A stretch of 64,000 nucleotides of DNA from Dillenia suffruticosa (lineage: Eukaryota; Streptophyta; Magnoliopsida; Dilleniales; Dilleniaceae): NCBI GenBank assembly GCA_033439265.1, contig JAVTVX010000005.1, positions 3,978,001 to 4,042,000 of the forward strand, read 5' to 3'. The notes beneath the pieces were generated by a model. The model was not told the origin of the DNA. It searched no databases and worked only from the letters and a program-made list of their open reading frames with translations. This document shows, piece after piece, positions 12,401 through 23,053 of the stretch. Both the position numbers and the translations under genes were made by a program. Each line of letters opens with the position of its first letter. Position 1 is the first letter of the stretch.

Positions 12401-15400
12401 GACACTTAGCATCCATGTCAACATCAAATGGTGTCATTTTATTTGTTTTTTCTTCTCATAAACCACGGTGGCATCTTCTGTCCATCTAACAAATTTCAGA
12501 GAGTAAATATTTAGTTGGGAAATTGCATAAACCAGAGAGAAAGTTAAAACCTTTAAGAGATGATGGAGCACCAGCACAGAGTTGATAAAATATGTGGTAT
12601 GACCTTTCCCCTTTGGCCCGCTTAACCACTCTCAACTGCTTTAAGAACAAATAATGAGTGAAAACTTTCTTAACGATGATAATCTACAAAAAAATAAATT
12701 ACACCACAAAAGCAAAAGCTGAAGACTGAAGGTAAGTTACCTTTTCAGGCAGATCTGTCCACACCGGTAGATGTAAGTTGACAGTTGCATAGGCACACAC
12801 ATGTAAGGCCATTGAAGTGAGTCAGATATGACAATATAAATAACTTAGAATTTAGTTAACTCCTCTCAGAATATATCCCAATCCAACAGGCTTACATGTC
12901 TGGATTTTAGCACCACATAGTGTTCCCTGTGTGCCAAAAAGGATTTCAGTGAACCTCCCCTGCTAGGAAGATATGCGAGTAAGCATGAGTTGAATAAATC
13001 TCCTCGGGGCATTCTACTCATCAAGTGCAAGTTTAAAACAAAAAATAATAATAAAATAATAAAAAATAGGGACTTCCATAACATAGCCCAGAGGGCATCA
13101 TCTGCAGCCTGCAAAGAAGATAAAAGGGACAAAAGAGCTTACAAATCTGCTAGAGTTGTCATTAGTTGATGTTTTTGCGTTTCCAAATGCTTCCAGTATA
13201 TGACTAGCCTTTAGGATTTTATCCTCTAGGCTGCTTTGTTCATCACAAAGTGCAACCAAGTATTCAACTGCCAAATTTGCAGTTTCAGTTTTCCCAGCAC
13301 CACTTTCCCCACTGTAAAAAAAATTTTAAAGAACAAATAAAAGACCTAAATTGATTCACAGTCATAGTTTTCAGGTATGCAATGTAACTACCCAAGAAGC
13401 TCTCCAACTAACCTTATTATGATGGATTGGTTCTCCCCATCTGCAAAAGAAACAACATCCCCAGAGAGTGGAAAAGTCCATAAAGTTGTTCAGAAATGAC
13501 TATTGTCGAAAATCCAAAGCAATGGAATATCAATATGGGTGATGTTTACCTCTCATCATCTGATTATAAGCATTGTCTGCGGTAGCATACACGTGAGGTT
13601 CGTTTGTGAGTTTTTGTCTATATGCAGTGATAACATCATCACCATATAATTGGACATCTTTGAAGGGATTGATGGCAATTAAAAGTGGCCCTGCTTTGCT
13701 CTACAAAAATCAAAAGTAGGAATTGGTAAAATAAGAAAAAAAAAAAAAAAGGTAGAAAAGGTAATGATATTAGATATCAAGAACAGAGAAATTCTCTACA
13801 TTGCCCTTACATAGACCATATCATGACAGAATCGGCACTCAAGATTATGAAGAACTGAAGGCTCATTTAAATAACTCAGCCTCATAAGATCATGGACACC
13901 CTCAAAACTGTCAGGGTTTGCAGGTAACAGTTCTTCTGTGGATGCTTCTATTACCTGCAGTATCAACATTTGAACTTCACTAACTTCAGTTCACAAGACT
14001 TTCTCCTTACTCTTTAATGAATCAATAAATATTTCTATGAGAAGGTTCTGCCCTTGTCTTCTCAGTTTTCCTTTTTTGGAGGTTAGGGGACACAAGGGGG
14101 GTTAAATTCACCCAGAAAGCAAAAGTCTACACAAGCACCTTCTTGTAACTATCGAGCTAAATACTAGTTAAGATTTAGTTAAAAAAAATAGTCATCAGAA
14201 AGTGAGAGAACATACAGTCCCGTCTGAGAGCTTAACAGATGCTTCCTCCCCAGAAATCAATTGAATCTTTCCTGACTTCCAGAGCGCACCAGGCACTGGA
14301 CACCAAACAGAGAGTCTCTGGAATCGTTTCAACGTAAATGTAAGTTTACTTCTCATTCATCTAGAAGTAGAACAGGAAGGCACCAAACAGAATCTGTAGG
14401 ATATTAGGTTCCTTGATATGTGCATGCTCATAAATAAATAACAATGGCAAAACACGTAAAAAGATATAACAGGAGTAGAACACGTCTTAAACTAATTCCA
14501 CAATAGTTTTTTTATAACCAAAAGCCGCAGCACAAGAGAGTAAGCTGTCATCTAATTCTAACTTTTAGACACCAGCCATCAAAACAAGGGCTTCATTCTT
14601 GCAGTGGACTCAGTTCTGAAAACAGTCCTGCGCTAACACAACATTCTTTAAAAACAACATGAACTATCACGAAAAGATGGTAGTTGTTAGGAGTTTGGCT
14701 TCTGAGATATCGAATTATAGTAAGATACCCAGCCAATATCAGGTGGCTTCCGGCCATCGGTTTGATTTATATTCTCATGAACCAATTACCATACTTAGGA
14801 CCAGTGTTCTAAGTTACATGGACTCTACCCCTTGCTTTGCTGGACCCTTGTCCTTGTCGATAAGACACCATGTCACACATTGCATGTTGCACATTCAAAA
14901 AAAAAAAAAATGGTCTTACCCTTGTCGCAGGTACCTGAATCAGACACCTATACCCAAGTCCATGGCATGATCTTATAAGCCTAAATATAGTATCCAACTT
15001 AATCAAAAACAAAATACCTCCGTAAAGTTCCAAATAACATTAAAGCTCATTTGAGCAATATAGTCACCACTGATCAAACTTATCATATGCAATTTTCCAG
15101 TTTCCAACTAACCCATTGTTCAAAAACATGTTCAACAACCATTGAAATTGTCACCATCCAAACAACCTTTTTATTTAACATTAATTTCAAACCTGAAAAC
15201 TCAACAACCATAAAAAACACAAAACTGAAGGAAATTAAAATTTAAACTAAAAAAATTAATGATCTAATTTTTTAAAAAAGATTAATTAATTAATTAATTT
15301 AATTGTTGCAAAACCTTTTTCATGAAGTAACCAATGTTCTCATACTGCTCAGACTCCGATCTCGTAGAAGAACTGACTTCATACGGCGTTTCTACCGTTT

Positions 15401-15686
15401 TCTCTCTCCTCATCTTCTTAGCTCCAAAATTTCTGCTCCTCAATCTCGACCTCTTCTTATCTTCTTCACTAAAATTCAACTTCTCCGTCGCCGGAGAACT
15501 CTCTTGGATCTTAAAGCTACTCGGTAAAGATCTCCGAGCCGACGGAAGCCGAGCGGCCTTCGAAGCCGGCCTCGGTGGCAACGCCGGCGGTGCATCCTTC
15601 GGCTTCTCGTCTCTCCGCCGCAGCGAATCCAGCATTTCTTCCAAGGAACTCTTTCCACTTTGCAGCGACATTGTCGATGACAACAT
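1726..15686 (-). CDS. Class VIII myosin heavy chain (24 exons, 1125 aa)
   Basis: Plant-specific actin motor; class VIII members act at plasmodesmata, cell plate and endosomes. Exons, 5' to 3' on the minus strand: 15686-15315, 14317-14216, 13954-13811, 13700-13550, 13440-13413, 13311-13143, 12959-12896, 12754-12741, 12635-12551, 11103-11000, 10918-10780, 10699-10596, 10521-10369, 10286-10197, 7221-7144, 7065-6907, 4956-4774, 4443-4238, 4150-4015, 3835-3706, 3427-3311, 3166-3144, 3015-2803, 2139-1726. They sum to 3378 nt with every junction in phase. The N-terminus ([23 protein letters not shown]) is class VIII-type. Then come an SH3-like segment (125-206), P-loop [10 protein letters not shown] (267-276), switch I NDNSSRF (316-322), switch [10 protein letters not shown] (535-542), weak IQ motifs (about 840-905), a coiled coil (918-988) and a basic tail ending KKWWGKKR. 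Oddities: the first IQ lacks its Arg/Gly positions, the fourth IQ is absent, and about 15-20 tail residues are missing against the Arabidopsis homologue as I recall it. The frame is open throughout, so probably a functional but fast-evolving copy. Confidence 0.9.
3144..3166 (-). other. 23-nt microexon of the myosin gene
   Basis: GAGGGAAAATGATTTCCATGAAG lies between a GCTGCAG acceptor and a GTAGTC donor. Together with one base of the previous exon it encodes GGKMISMK. It restores phase 0 for the DLPQENG exon, and sits where Arabidopsis class VIII myosin has AGRRISEDKD. Confidence 0.65.
5078..5160 (+). mobile_element. 5'-truncated SINE tail (Au-like) with target duplication
   Basis: The insert at about 5097-5142 (CCACAGTGGGATAAAGGCTT followed by four to five TTG units) resembles the 3' end of plant Au-type SINEs. 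It is bracketed by a direct repeat, ATCATGCATTGAAATTTGC at 5078-5096 and ATCATGCATTGAAATTTC at 5143-5160, as expected for a target-site duplication. It lies in the myosin intron between exons 16 and 17. Only the tail inserted. Confidence 0.7.
6408..6440. repeat. (CT)n microsatellite
   Basis: Perfect CT run inside a myosin intron. Confidence 0.9.
7222..10196 (-). other. Long myosin intron (about 3 kb) between exons 14 and 15
   Basis: This 2975-bp intron separates KLEQE-type exon 14 from exon 15. Open frames inside it are short and match nothing I recognise. It is AT-rich with poly(A)/poly(T) runs (for example 8540-8555 and 9339-9358) and no recognisable gene. Confidence 0.7.
12741..12754 (-). 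other. 14-nt microexon of the myosin gene
   Basis: ATCTGCCTGAAAAG sits between GTGGACAG and GTAAC. With the single T left over from the upstream exon it gives YLPEK. That bridges AKIQT and [14 protein letters not shown], as LLEKSRVV does in other class VIII motors. Skipping it would shift the frame. Confidence 0.75.
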
Positions 15687-15893
15687 CGCAATCCTTCACT
15701 CTCTCCCTCTCTCTGTCTACAAAACCCTAGAAAATTTCAATTCCTGGAAGAGAAAAGCAAGAATTCGTTTGAGGAACTGACTGAGAAACTAAAAATGTTA
15801 AAAAAAGGAGAAGGGTACCCCAAAACGAAGGAGAAACGAAGTTATGTTTCTATTTTGTTTCAAAACTAGAAAAGGCCGAAAGCTGACTGTTGT

Positions 15894-15917
15894 AGAGAGA
15901 GAGAGAGAGAGAGAGAG
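15894..15917. repeat. (GA)n microsatellite in the myosin 5' region
   Basis: GA run about 200 bases upstream of the myosin start codon, in the presumed 5' UTR or core promoter. CT/GA-rich tracts are common at plant transcription starts. Confidence 0.85.
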
Positions 15918-16689
15918 TTTGTTTTGATGTTTTACGATAATAATAAAAAATTTTGGAGGAGATTAGTGATTTTTCTTTCCTTAAATTTCTTATGCTCAGG
16001 TTGTTGTTTCTGGAAAAACGGTTTTTTGATAGGTTGAAGCATAAAAAGGAAGAAATGGTTTTTCGATTTTTGAAATATTTCTTTTTTTCGATTTTTTAAT
16101 AAAACAGGGTCTGCGATGGCTTTGATGCCAAGTCCCACTACCTGAAAAGAAGATATGATAACGTTTAACAGGGTTTGGTTTTAAGTTTAGGCTACGATGT
16201 TGTCGATATTACGATTTTGGAATCCCGATTTCGAATTTTCATGTCGAATTCCGATTCTGCCCTTGTTAAAATTGGTTTCCGGTATGCTTTGTCTAGTCAA
16301 TGAGGGCAAAAATATAAAATTGGCATTTTGATGGACATTTTAAAAAAGTAGAAACAAATCGCATTGGCGTATTATTGTTTAGGTTTAAATTTGAAATTTG
16401 AAACGCCGCGTTAATATAAGGCCACGTAGGAGAACAAAACAAAAGTATATTTTGGTTTGATGAGGTGTAAATATAATTGAATTTTGATTAACATAATAAT
16501 AATGGGGTTAGGTTAAAATTACATGTTTAAGATAACTTGCCACCAAAGTCACGTTGGGTTTTTTAAGTTAGGAGTCAATTTTTTACTAAGATTTAAGACA
16601 CTGTTGTCCAAATTTTCAAACTTGCAAGAACAAGTACTATTTTTCCTGCTTTAATTCCTAGATAAAGACCCACGTGAAGAGGATCGGAA

Positions 16690-17900
16690 CTATTAAAAAT
16701 ATTTTTAAATATAGTTTTGATATCGCGGTAAAATAAATTTAAATTCTAATTATGGAAAATGATTGAACGTGGTGATTCTGATATCATATCATAAAAAGAA
16801 ACAATAAAAAAATATGTAAATTCTTTTTTTTGGTGAACAAAGATATTTAAATTCTAATTATTCATTGTTTTAACGTTTATTAGAATTTATATAAAAAAAT
16901 TTATTATCATAAATATAAAAACATAAAAGTAAAACAAGTCAAATATTTTTAAAATCAAATCAATAATTTATTTGATTTTGATACAAAATATATTTTAACT
17001 TCTCTTCACAAATTAAAATCGTTTAAATTTGAGAGAGAATCTAGATAAGAACTTAAAAATCGTAATTTGCAACCCTGAGGCTAACGTTAACTCTAGCCCT
17101 AACTCTCTGGCTTTGATACTATATTAAAATTAATTTTGAATATGATTTTGATATCATGATAAAAGAAATTTGAATATTGAATATGAATGAATATGGTCTT
17201 CTAATACTATATTAGAAACGGTTGAACATGATTCCGATATCATATTAGAATAGAAAAGCAATAATTAGATATATGAATTCTAATTCTCCATTATTTCAAT
17301 GAATTATTACATAAATCGAGTTTATAAATATATAAAAAAACTCATTATCACAAATATGAAAATATAATATTACAAAATAAAAGTATAAAAACAAAAAAAT
17401 TCAAATATTCTCAAAATTAAATTAATAATTGATTTGATTTTGATATATAATATATTTTAATATCATCTCTCAAACTCAATATAATATAATAAAAACCATT
17501 TGAATTTTTTAAAAAAATATAGATAGAGAACTTAAAATTCTAAGGGTGATTTTATAACCGGCTGTGGCCTAGCGTTGGCTCTGATACCATATTAAAATTA
17601 ATTTTGAATATAAATTTGATAGCATGATAAAAAAAAAATGAACATCGGAAATAAATGAATATGGTTATCTAATACCATATCGGAGATGATTGAACATAAT
17701 TCTGATACTATATCGGAACAACAAGCAATAATAACACATATGAACTTCAATTTTTTAAATTAGATTTTTGTAGAAACTCATAGTCATAAATTTAAAAATA
17801 TATATATAATATTATAAATATAAAAATTAAAAAAAAATAAATATTTTTAAAATTAAATTAATAGTTAATCTGATTTTGATATATAATATATATATTATAT
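16690..17900. repeat. Degenerate three-copy tandem repeat (unit about 430-460 bp)
   Basis: Three successive blocks (about 16690-17130, 17131-17590, 17591-17900) share the same order of words: TTTGATATCATGATAAAA, GATTGAACATGATTCTGATA, a CATTATTTCAAT stretch, a run like CTCATTATCACAAATATGAA, and a closing ATTTGATTTTGATATATAAT. The copies are clearly diverged. At the junctions sits GGCTTTGATACTATATTA or GGCTCTGATACCATATTA. The second is the reverse complement of the TGGTATCAGAGCC primer-binding word of many plant copia-type retroelements, so this may be a fossil of that kind. Confidence 0.6.
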
Positions 17901-18484
17901 CATGATCTTAAAAACAGATAATGCTAAAGAGAGATTGTAATTAATTAGGCTAAATTTGATATAGGCATGATCATCCACTTGTGTTCTAGTCCTTCTAGGC
18001 AAAAATCCCATTCCCAAGCACCACTAGCCTTTTCCGTATTTCCCATGGACCCTCACCAACAAGTAAACCCACCACGATATCAAAAAGCAAGAAGAAGAAA
18101 ATTTTAATCTTGTAGCGTGGGGGCCACAAAGGCGGTCTCTCCAATAATTACATTATATTATGATATTTATTTTAATTGATAATGTCATTCCTGTAAATAT
18201 TTTTCCCAACCAAGGGTGGTCTTGAACTTTTAATTGCTGCGAGATCCGGCTGCTATGATCCTACGCGAGGACCCAAAGAAGAAAAGGATGGAAAGAATTT
18301 TTGTGTTTCAAAATTCATAAGAATCCATATAGTTTTCAAGTTTAAATTATAGAAAATATAATCTCTTTAATAAGTCAAAAGTTTTCTGACAATGACCTCA
18401 TGTTACAATTGGCGGGAGATTTGAATGTGAAGCAGCAAGTTTGATCGAGAGGGTCAGGTATTTTTTTTCCTTATCGTTATTTAA

Positions 18485-18640
18485 AATTATATTTCGATTG
18501 ATTCGATTTAAATTTTTACAAAAATCATTTTTAAAAAGTGATACTTTCAATATAGTATTTTTTATTTTTAAATTTTAAACTTAAAATTTTATTAAATAAT
18601 CTAATATTTTATTCTATTAGATCGATCGTACATTATTATA
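18485..18640 (-). mobile_element. SINE copy, diverged
   Basis: Read on the minus strand it runs GATCTAATAGAATAAAATAT, AATAAAATTTTAAGTTTAAA, ATATTGAAAGTATCACTTTT, then AAATCGAATCAATCGAAATA. This is the same order as the better copy at 25.86-26.02 kb. Diverged and with no clear target duplication. Confidence 0.45.
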
Positions 18641-21600
18641 GTCTCCCTCGATGCATTACAATCTTTAATAAGAGAAAAAAAATTATATCAAAAAGGTGAC
18701 TGGCAGAGGTACTTCGAAGGCAAGTGATGGTGACAAGTAAAGACAGTCAGGTTATATTTCTAAGGAAATAATTTAGTAGTATAAATCTATTCTCCCAATC
18801 TGATAATCTCATATTCAAATTTTTATACAATCAAAACAAAGATAAAGAGAGCGTTAAAGGTGGCGTTGGTCAACATTCCACTTTGGGACCCTTTTTGGAC
18901 TACATCCCTGAGCAAGCACTTTGCGACTCTTTTTTGCTTTTTCATTCTTGTTTTTCTAGTTAATTCTGTAATTCCCGATTGGTCTTTTCAATTAAGATTA
19001 CTAATTTACGCTTAATTATATTACACAAACACTAATATAGTATATCATATTATATTAATTTTGTCATGGTTGGTCTCAAGATTGAATAAATGAAAAAAAT
19101 TGTGATAAGTTGACAACTAATATAAAACTTTTGCCAATAAGATAAAAGATCAAAATAAAAAAAAAATCTTAAATTATCTCTCAAATAATCAATCCTAAAA
19201 TTAACTCAATTTGATATTATATTATATTATATGTAGGCTAGCACATTTGATGAAGTAAGATATTCATAGTTTTTCATTCTTGTAGGGACGTTTAAGTGAT
19301 AAAAATCTCTTATTCAACTATGTTTTTAAAATTGAATTTCAATGTTTGATTTTTTATGTATTCGTATATTTTTATAATTTTTTTTTTATTTTTATAAAAC
19401 AAAATTCGAAGTTTCTTATTGGCCAGTGGTCCTGCCTATTGCGCTGATTCATGTACATTGAAGTTGTGCATTGATTTGAGTTCATAATGAAATCGAAGAC
19501 CAAAACTCAGGTTATTTGAATTTGGTATTCCAAAGGGCTCAGGTTTTGTGGATCACATGGAGCAGAAGATTGTAGAGGGTATGTAATTATGACCCCATGA
19601 TCGAAAAGACAGGAGTTTACATTTTTTTCTTTTTCCTTTTTAAATTAAAAAGAATTCCTTGACCTCTTATTTTCCTTCTTCGTTTTTATTAAGAAGTGGT
19701 GAATTTAAATGACTCTCGATACTCTCACTCTAACCAAGACAAAATTTAGTTTTTCATTTTAAAATATTATTTTAAAAGGTTTTATGCATTCAACTTACTA
19801 ATAATGTTTTTTCAGATGTATTCGCATTTTATGAATTAAAAGTAGAGGTTTTAATGCTCAAATTGCATAATCATTTATTTTACATTGTTTTTATCAAAAC
19901 AAAAGAATTTTTTTTTGTTATATGATATTAGAATCCATTATCATATTATCGCATTAAGGAAAGAGATTATGATTACTGAACTATCTCTTAGAAACAAAAC
20001 AAAAGAACTTTTTTCGATCTCAATAATATATTAGCCGGTTGAAAGGGATTCTTTCCGGTAACCAAACATGTTGCAAAAGTTGCAATTATATTGTCCTGAA
20101 AAATTGAAGCTAGGAGTGCAAGCTTAGTTTCCAACCTCGAAATATATATATATAATTCATTAAAATTTGAAATGGTGGTTTCTTTAGTAATTTGAAAAAC
20201 CCAAATAGTTTATGATATTGAATAAAGAGAGTAATGATAAGGGTAACATGGTCCCGCCAATCAAGGAGACGATATAGAAAGGGAAAAGGGCGTTTAGAAT
20301 TAGATGGATAAGTCAACAATAACATTGAAGCAAAATGCAAACAGGCATAAATCACCTGACCCCTCAAAAACGTTGAACCTTATTGCTTGTACTTTTCCAT
20401 TTATTATAAAGATTTGCTCCTAAATGCCAAAATAGTGAGACCCCAAATAATTTTTTTCCCTTTTCCATTTGTCTACACTATATATATATTTTTGTGCAAT
20501 AGGGACACTTCATCGCTCGATCGATCGGTATTTAAAATTTCGTCTTAACTAATCTTACCCAAACTGTTGAAAGTCTTCAATTCAAAATAGTTTGCTCCAT
20601 TTTTAATTCTTAAACCCAATATTTTAATTAAAGGATCTAATGATTTTATCTCGATTGATCATTGATATTTGTCAGCACCATATGATAAGAGTCAGTCTAG
20701 TATACCTCTTGTTGGTCTAATTCTTCAATTTTAAAGCCTCGATAGTTTTGTGTCCATACTAAGCAGCAGAAATAAGGACAAATGGGTTAAAAGTTAAGAC
20801 ATGATTATACTTGATAGGGAAAAAAAAAATGATAAAACAGCTTTTTTTTCTTTTTTCTTTTGCGCTTACACTTTTGGTTTGATTTAACCAAAATTAATTT
20901 TCTTTTAATTTCGATTCTGATTCTAAAAATTAGAAATCTAAGCAAAATAATAATTTAATAGTTTTAATTTTTTGCTGTTTTGTTTGTATTTAAAATAAAT
21001 ATAAAATAAAAGGTATAAAAATTAGAAAATTACATTTCACTTCATATTTTGAAGAGGAAAGGGTATATAACTATTTTCTATTTACTAGTCATGATATCAC
21101 TTCTCAGACAAGTACAGGCAATGAGAGTGATATTAGGCTTTATGAGTAATAATTGAGTAGTTAAAAAATTTGATGGAGGTTTGGATGACTCCACGTTGAA
21201 CCTATTGAGAACATCTAGAATATTAACTAATTTCATGATAATGTCTCCTAGGTGGATCCCAAGGTAGGGTACTAAAAATGGCTAAAGGGCATGATGGTTC
21301 TTTTACCTAATTGATGTAAACAAGTAAAAGAAAATTTGTCTGAGTCGGTAGCATATGCCTTGGTGATTTTCCTTTTAGGAGAGACTCACATTATAGCATG
21401 CAGATCAGATGCACAAGAGTAGTTGGTCTTTAATGAGAGTGAAATATTTTTTCCTTTGTAAGTTCTTTTGCTTCGACCAAATGATGAACGATCTTCAAAG
21501 TCAGCACATGTAGTCATTGATTTTTTTTAATCTTTTTTTTTGGGGGCTTATATCATCCTAACTCTAGAGGATAGAATTAATATTTTAGAGCTTTTTCGAC

Positions 21601-22112
21601 TTGTATCAATGAAATGCTAGAGAATTTGCTTTTCTCATTCAAATTTCTGGTTTCGACTTTGTTAAGATCTATAAAAATAAATTTTTACGAATTTGTTTAA
21701 TTTGATATAATAAGTTTTTTTTTTTTATTAATGTTACAAGGAAGTTATTATGACAAAACCTACAAATTTGGAAAGTTAAGGCGACCCAAAATCTAAGGTC
21801 CGTTAGCTTGGTCCCTAGGTTTGAGTTCTTATTGCCCCGGTTATGTTATCCATTTGGAAGCAACTGCAATCCTATTCTCCGATAGTTACCTATTATATAG
21901 TAATGTTTTGTTGGTCCATTCATTGGATATTGTTATTTTCTAAATAAAATTTTTAATTCTAATATTATGTATGACAAAAATAGACACAGAGAGAATATTG
22001 TTCTTAAGGGTCGATCTGATTTAAATTAAATTTAATCAAATTTAATATAATTATTAAATAGCGATAATTTATGAAAAAATAAATAAATATATAGTTACCT
22101 ATTTTATGTAAA

Positions 22113-22450
22113 GGTGATTTTTTTTTTTTTGGGTAGAAAAAGAGACTAGAAAAAACACACACCGAACAACAGCTTCAGAACAAAAGACAGCCCAAACTCC
22201 TACCACTTACATTCCCAGCCTTCCGGCCAACAACTCTACTTGTTTCCACTCCTTGCTTATCAATCATCAGCAGCAGCCGGGACAAGGACCTTGGCGGTTT
22301 TTCCATTATGGAGCAGCCATCAGGACCGACTTTCCCCAGCTCTGTAAGATGATTCGCATATCTATTAGCTTCTCTATAAACATGCTTAACTTTAGTGACA
22401 ACCAACTCCCTAAGCAGATGGTTACACTCCCCCATAGCATGGAACAGAGG
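22113..22450 (-). mobile_element. LINE 3' fragment with RNase H-like domain end
   Basis: The minus-strand frame 22435-22175 encodes CNHLLRELVVTKVKHVYREA followed by NRYANHLTELGKVG. This is the C-terminal part of the RNase H-like (RVT_3) domain found at the end of plant LINE ORF2 proteins, where it usually reads HVxREANxxADxLAxxG. A poly(T) run at about 22119-22130 lies just beyond its 3' side, as expected for the poly(A) tail of a minus-strand, 5'-truncated insertion. The usual Asp of ADxLA is Asn here. Confidence 0.65.
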
Positions 22451-22743
22451 GTGAGCGCGTGAAGATGATTTCCCCCACTTCTTTAGTCTACTGGGCTACC
22501 ATTTTATTTATTTATTTATTATTTTTTTTTGAGTATAGAACCAATCGATATCCGGGTTTCGCCTTACAATAATACTGTGTAATCCATTAAGTAATTGACT
22601 TTTTTAAATCCTTTTCTCCATTCTCAGGTTTCAAGCTTGAGACTTTTGATTAAAGGAATAAAATAATTGACCACTCAACTTAAAAGAGTTCGATACTCTA
22701 TTATTTATTTCTCAAGCCCGGCGCGGATTGGCCCCAAGCTTTC

Positions 22744-22749
22744 TGGGCC
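22744..22749 (+). promoter_or_regulatory. Site II element TGGGCC
   Basis: TGGGCC about 305 bases upstream of the start codon at 23054. Two more lie closer to it (22882-22887 and 22914-22919, both on the minus strand). Confidence 0.45.
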
Positions 22750-22881
22750 TCATTGTCCTTGTACCCACTTTAGCTTTAACTTCTCTTTTTTTTTTTTTTT
22801 TGAAAGGAACATTAGGAAAACGAAAGCCTATGTTTCCAAATTTGGACCATCTACTGAGAAAGTCCCTTGACAAAATCTCCA

Positions 22882-22919
22882 AGCCCAATGTAGTTCAATT
22901 ACTCACATTTGGAGGCCCA
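22882..22919 (-). promoter_or_regulatory. Paired site II elements (TGGGCT, TGGGCC)
   Basis: AGCCCA at 22882-22887 and GGCCCA at 22914-22919, read in reverse, give TGGGCT and TGGGCC, the TGGGCY site II consensus bound by TCP factors. They lie 135-170 bases before the start codon of the small gene. Confidence 0.55.
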
Positions 22920-23011
22920 ACATGTATTCCCAAACTAGGGTTCACATTCGTGCCTCAGTCCCCAAAATCATCAAAATAACTAGTCTTGCCACCGCACAGA
23001 CAAAACCCCAG

Positions 23012-23020
23012 AAACCCTAA
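23012..23020 (+). promoter_or_regulatory. Telo-box AAACCCTAA
   Basis: Exact plant telo-box 34 bases before the ATG. Telo-box plus site II is the well-known promoter pair of plant ribosomal-protein and ribosome-biogenesis genes. Confidence 0.6.
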
Positions 23021-23053
23021 AACAAGTGAAATCTTTTGCGTTAGGATTTGGAG

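Larger units (their letters stand above)
15918..22110. other. AT-rich intergenic region
   Basis: No open frame here resembles a protein I know, and the few that reach 60-85 codons are low-complexity. The region holds the myosin promoter at its left, the tandem triplication at 16.7-17.9 kb, diverged SINE copies (18.5, 20.5 kb) and otherwise unassigned AT-rich sequence. Confidence 0.7.

Noticed and set aside
15334-15780. 148-aa plus-strand open frame opposite the first myosin exon
   Set aside because: It is an antisense shadow of the GC-richer coding exon and has no family resemblance.
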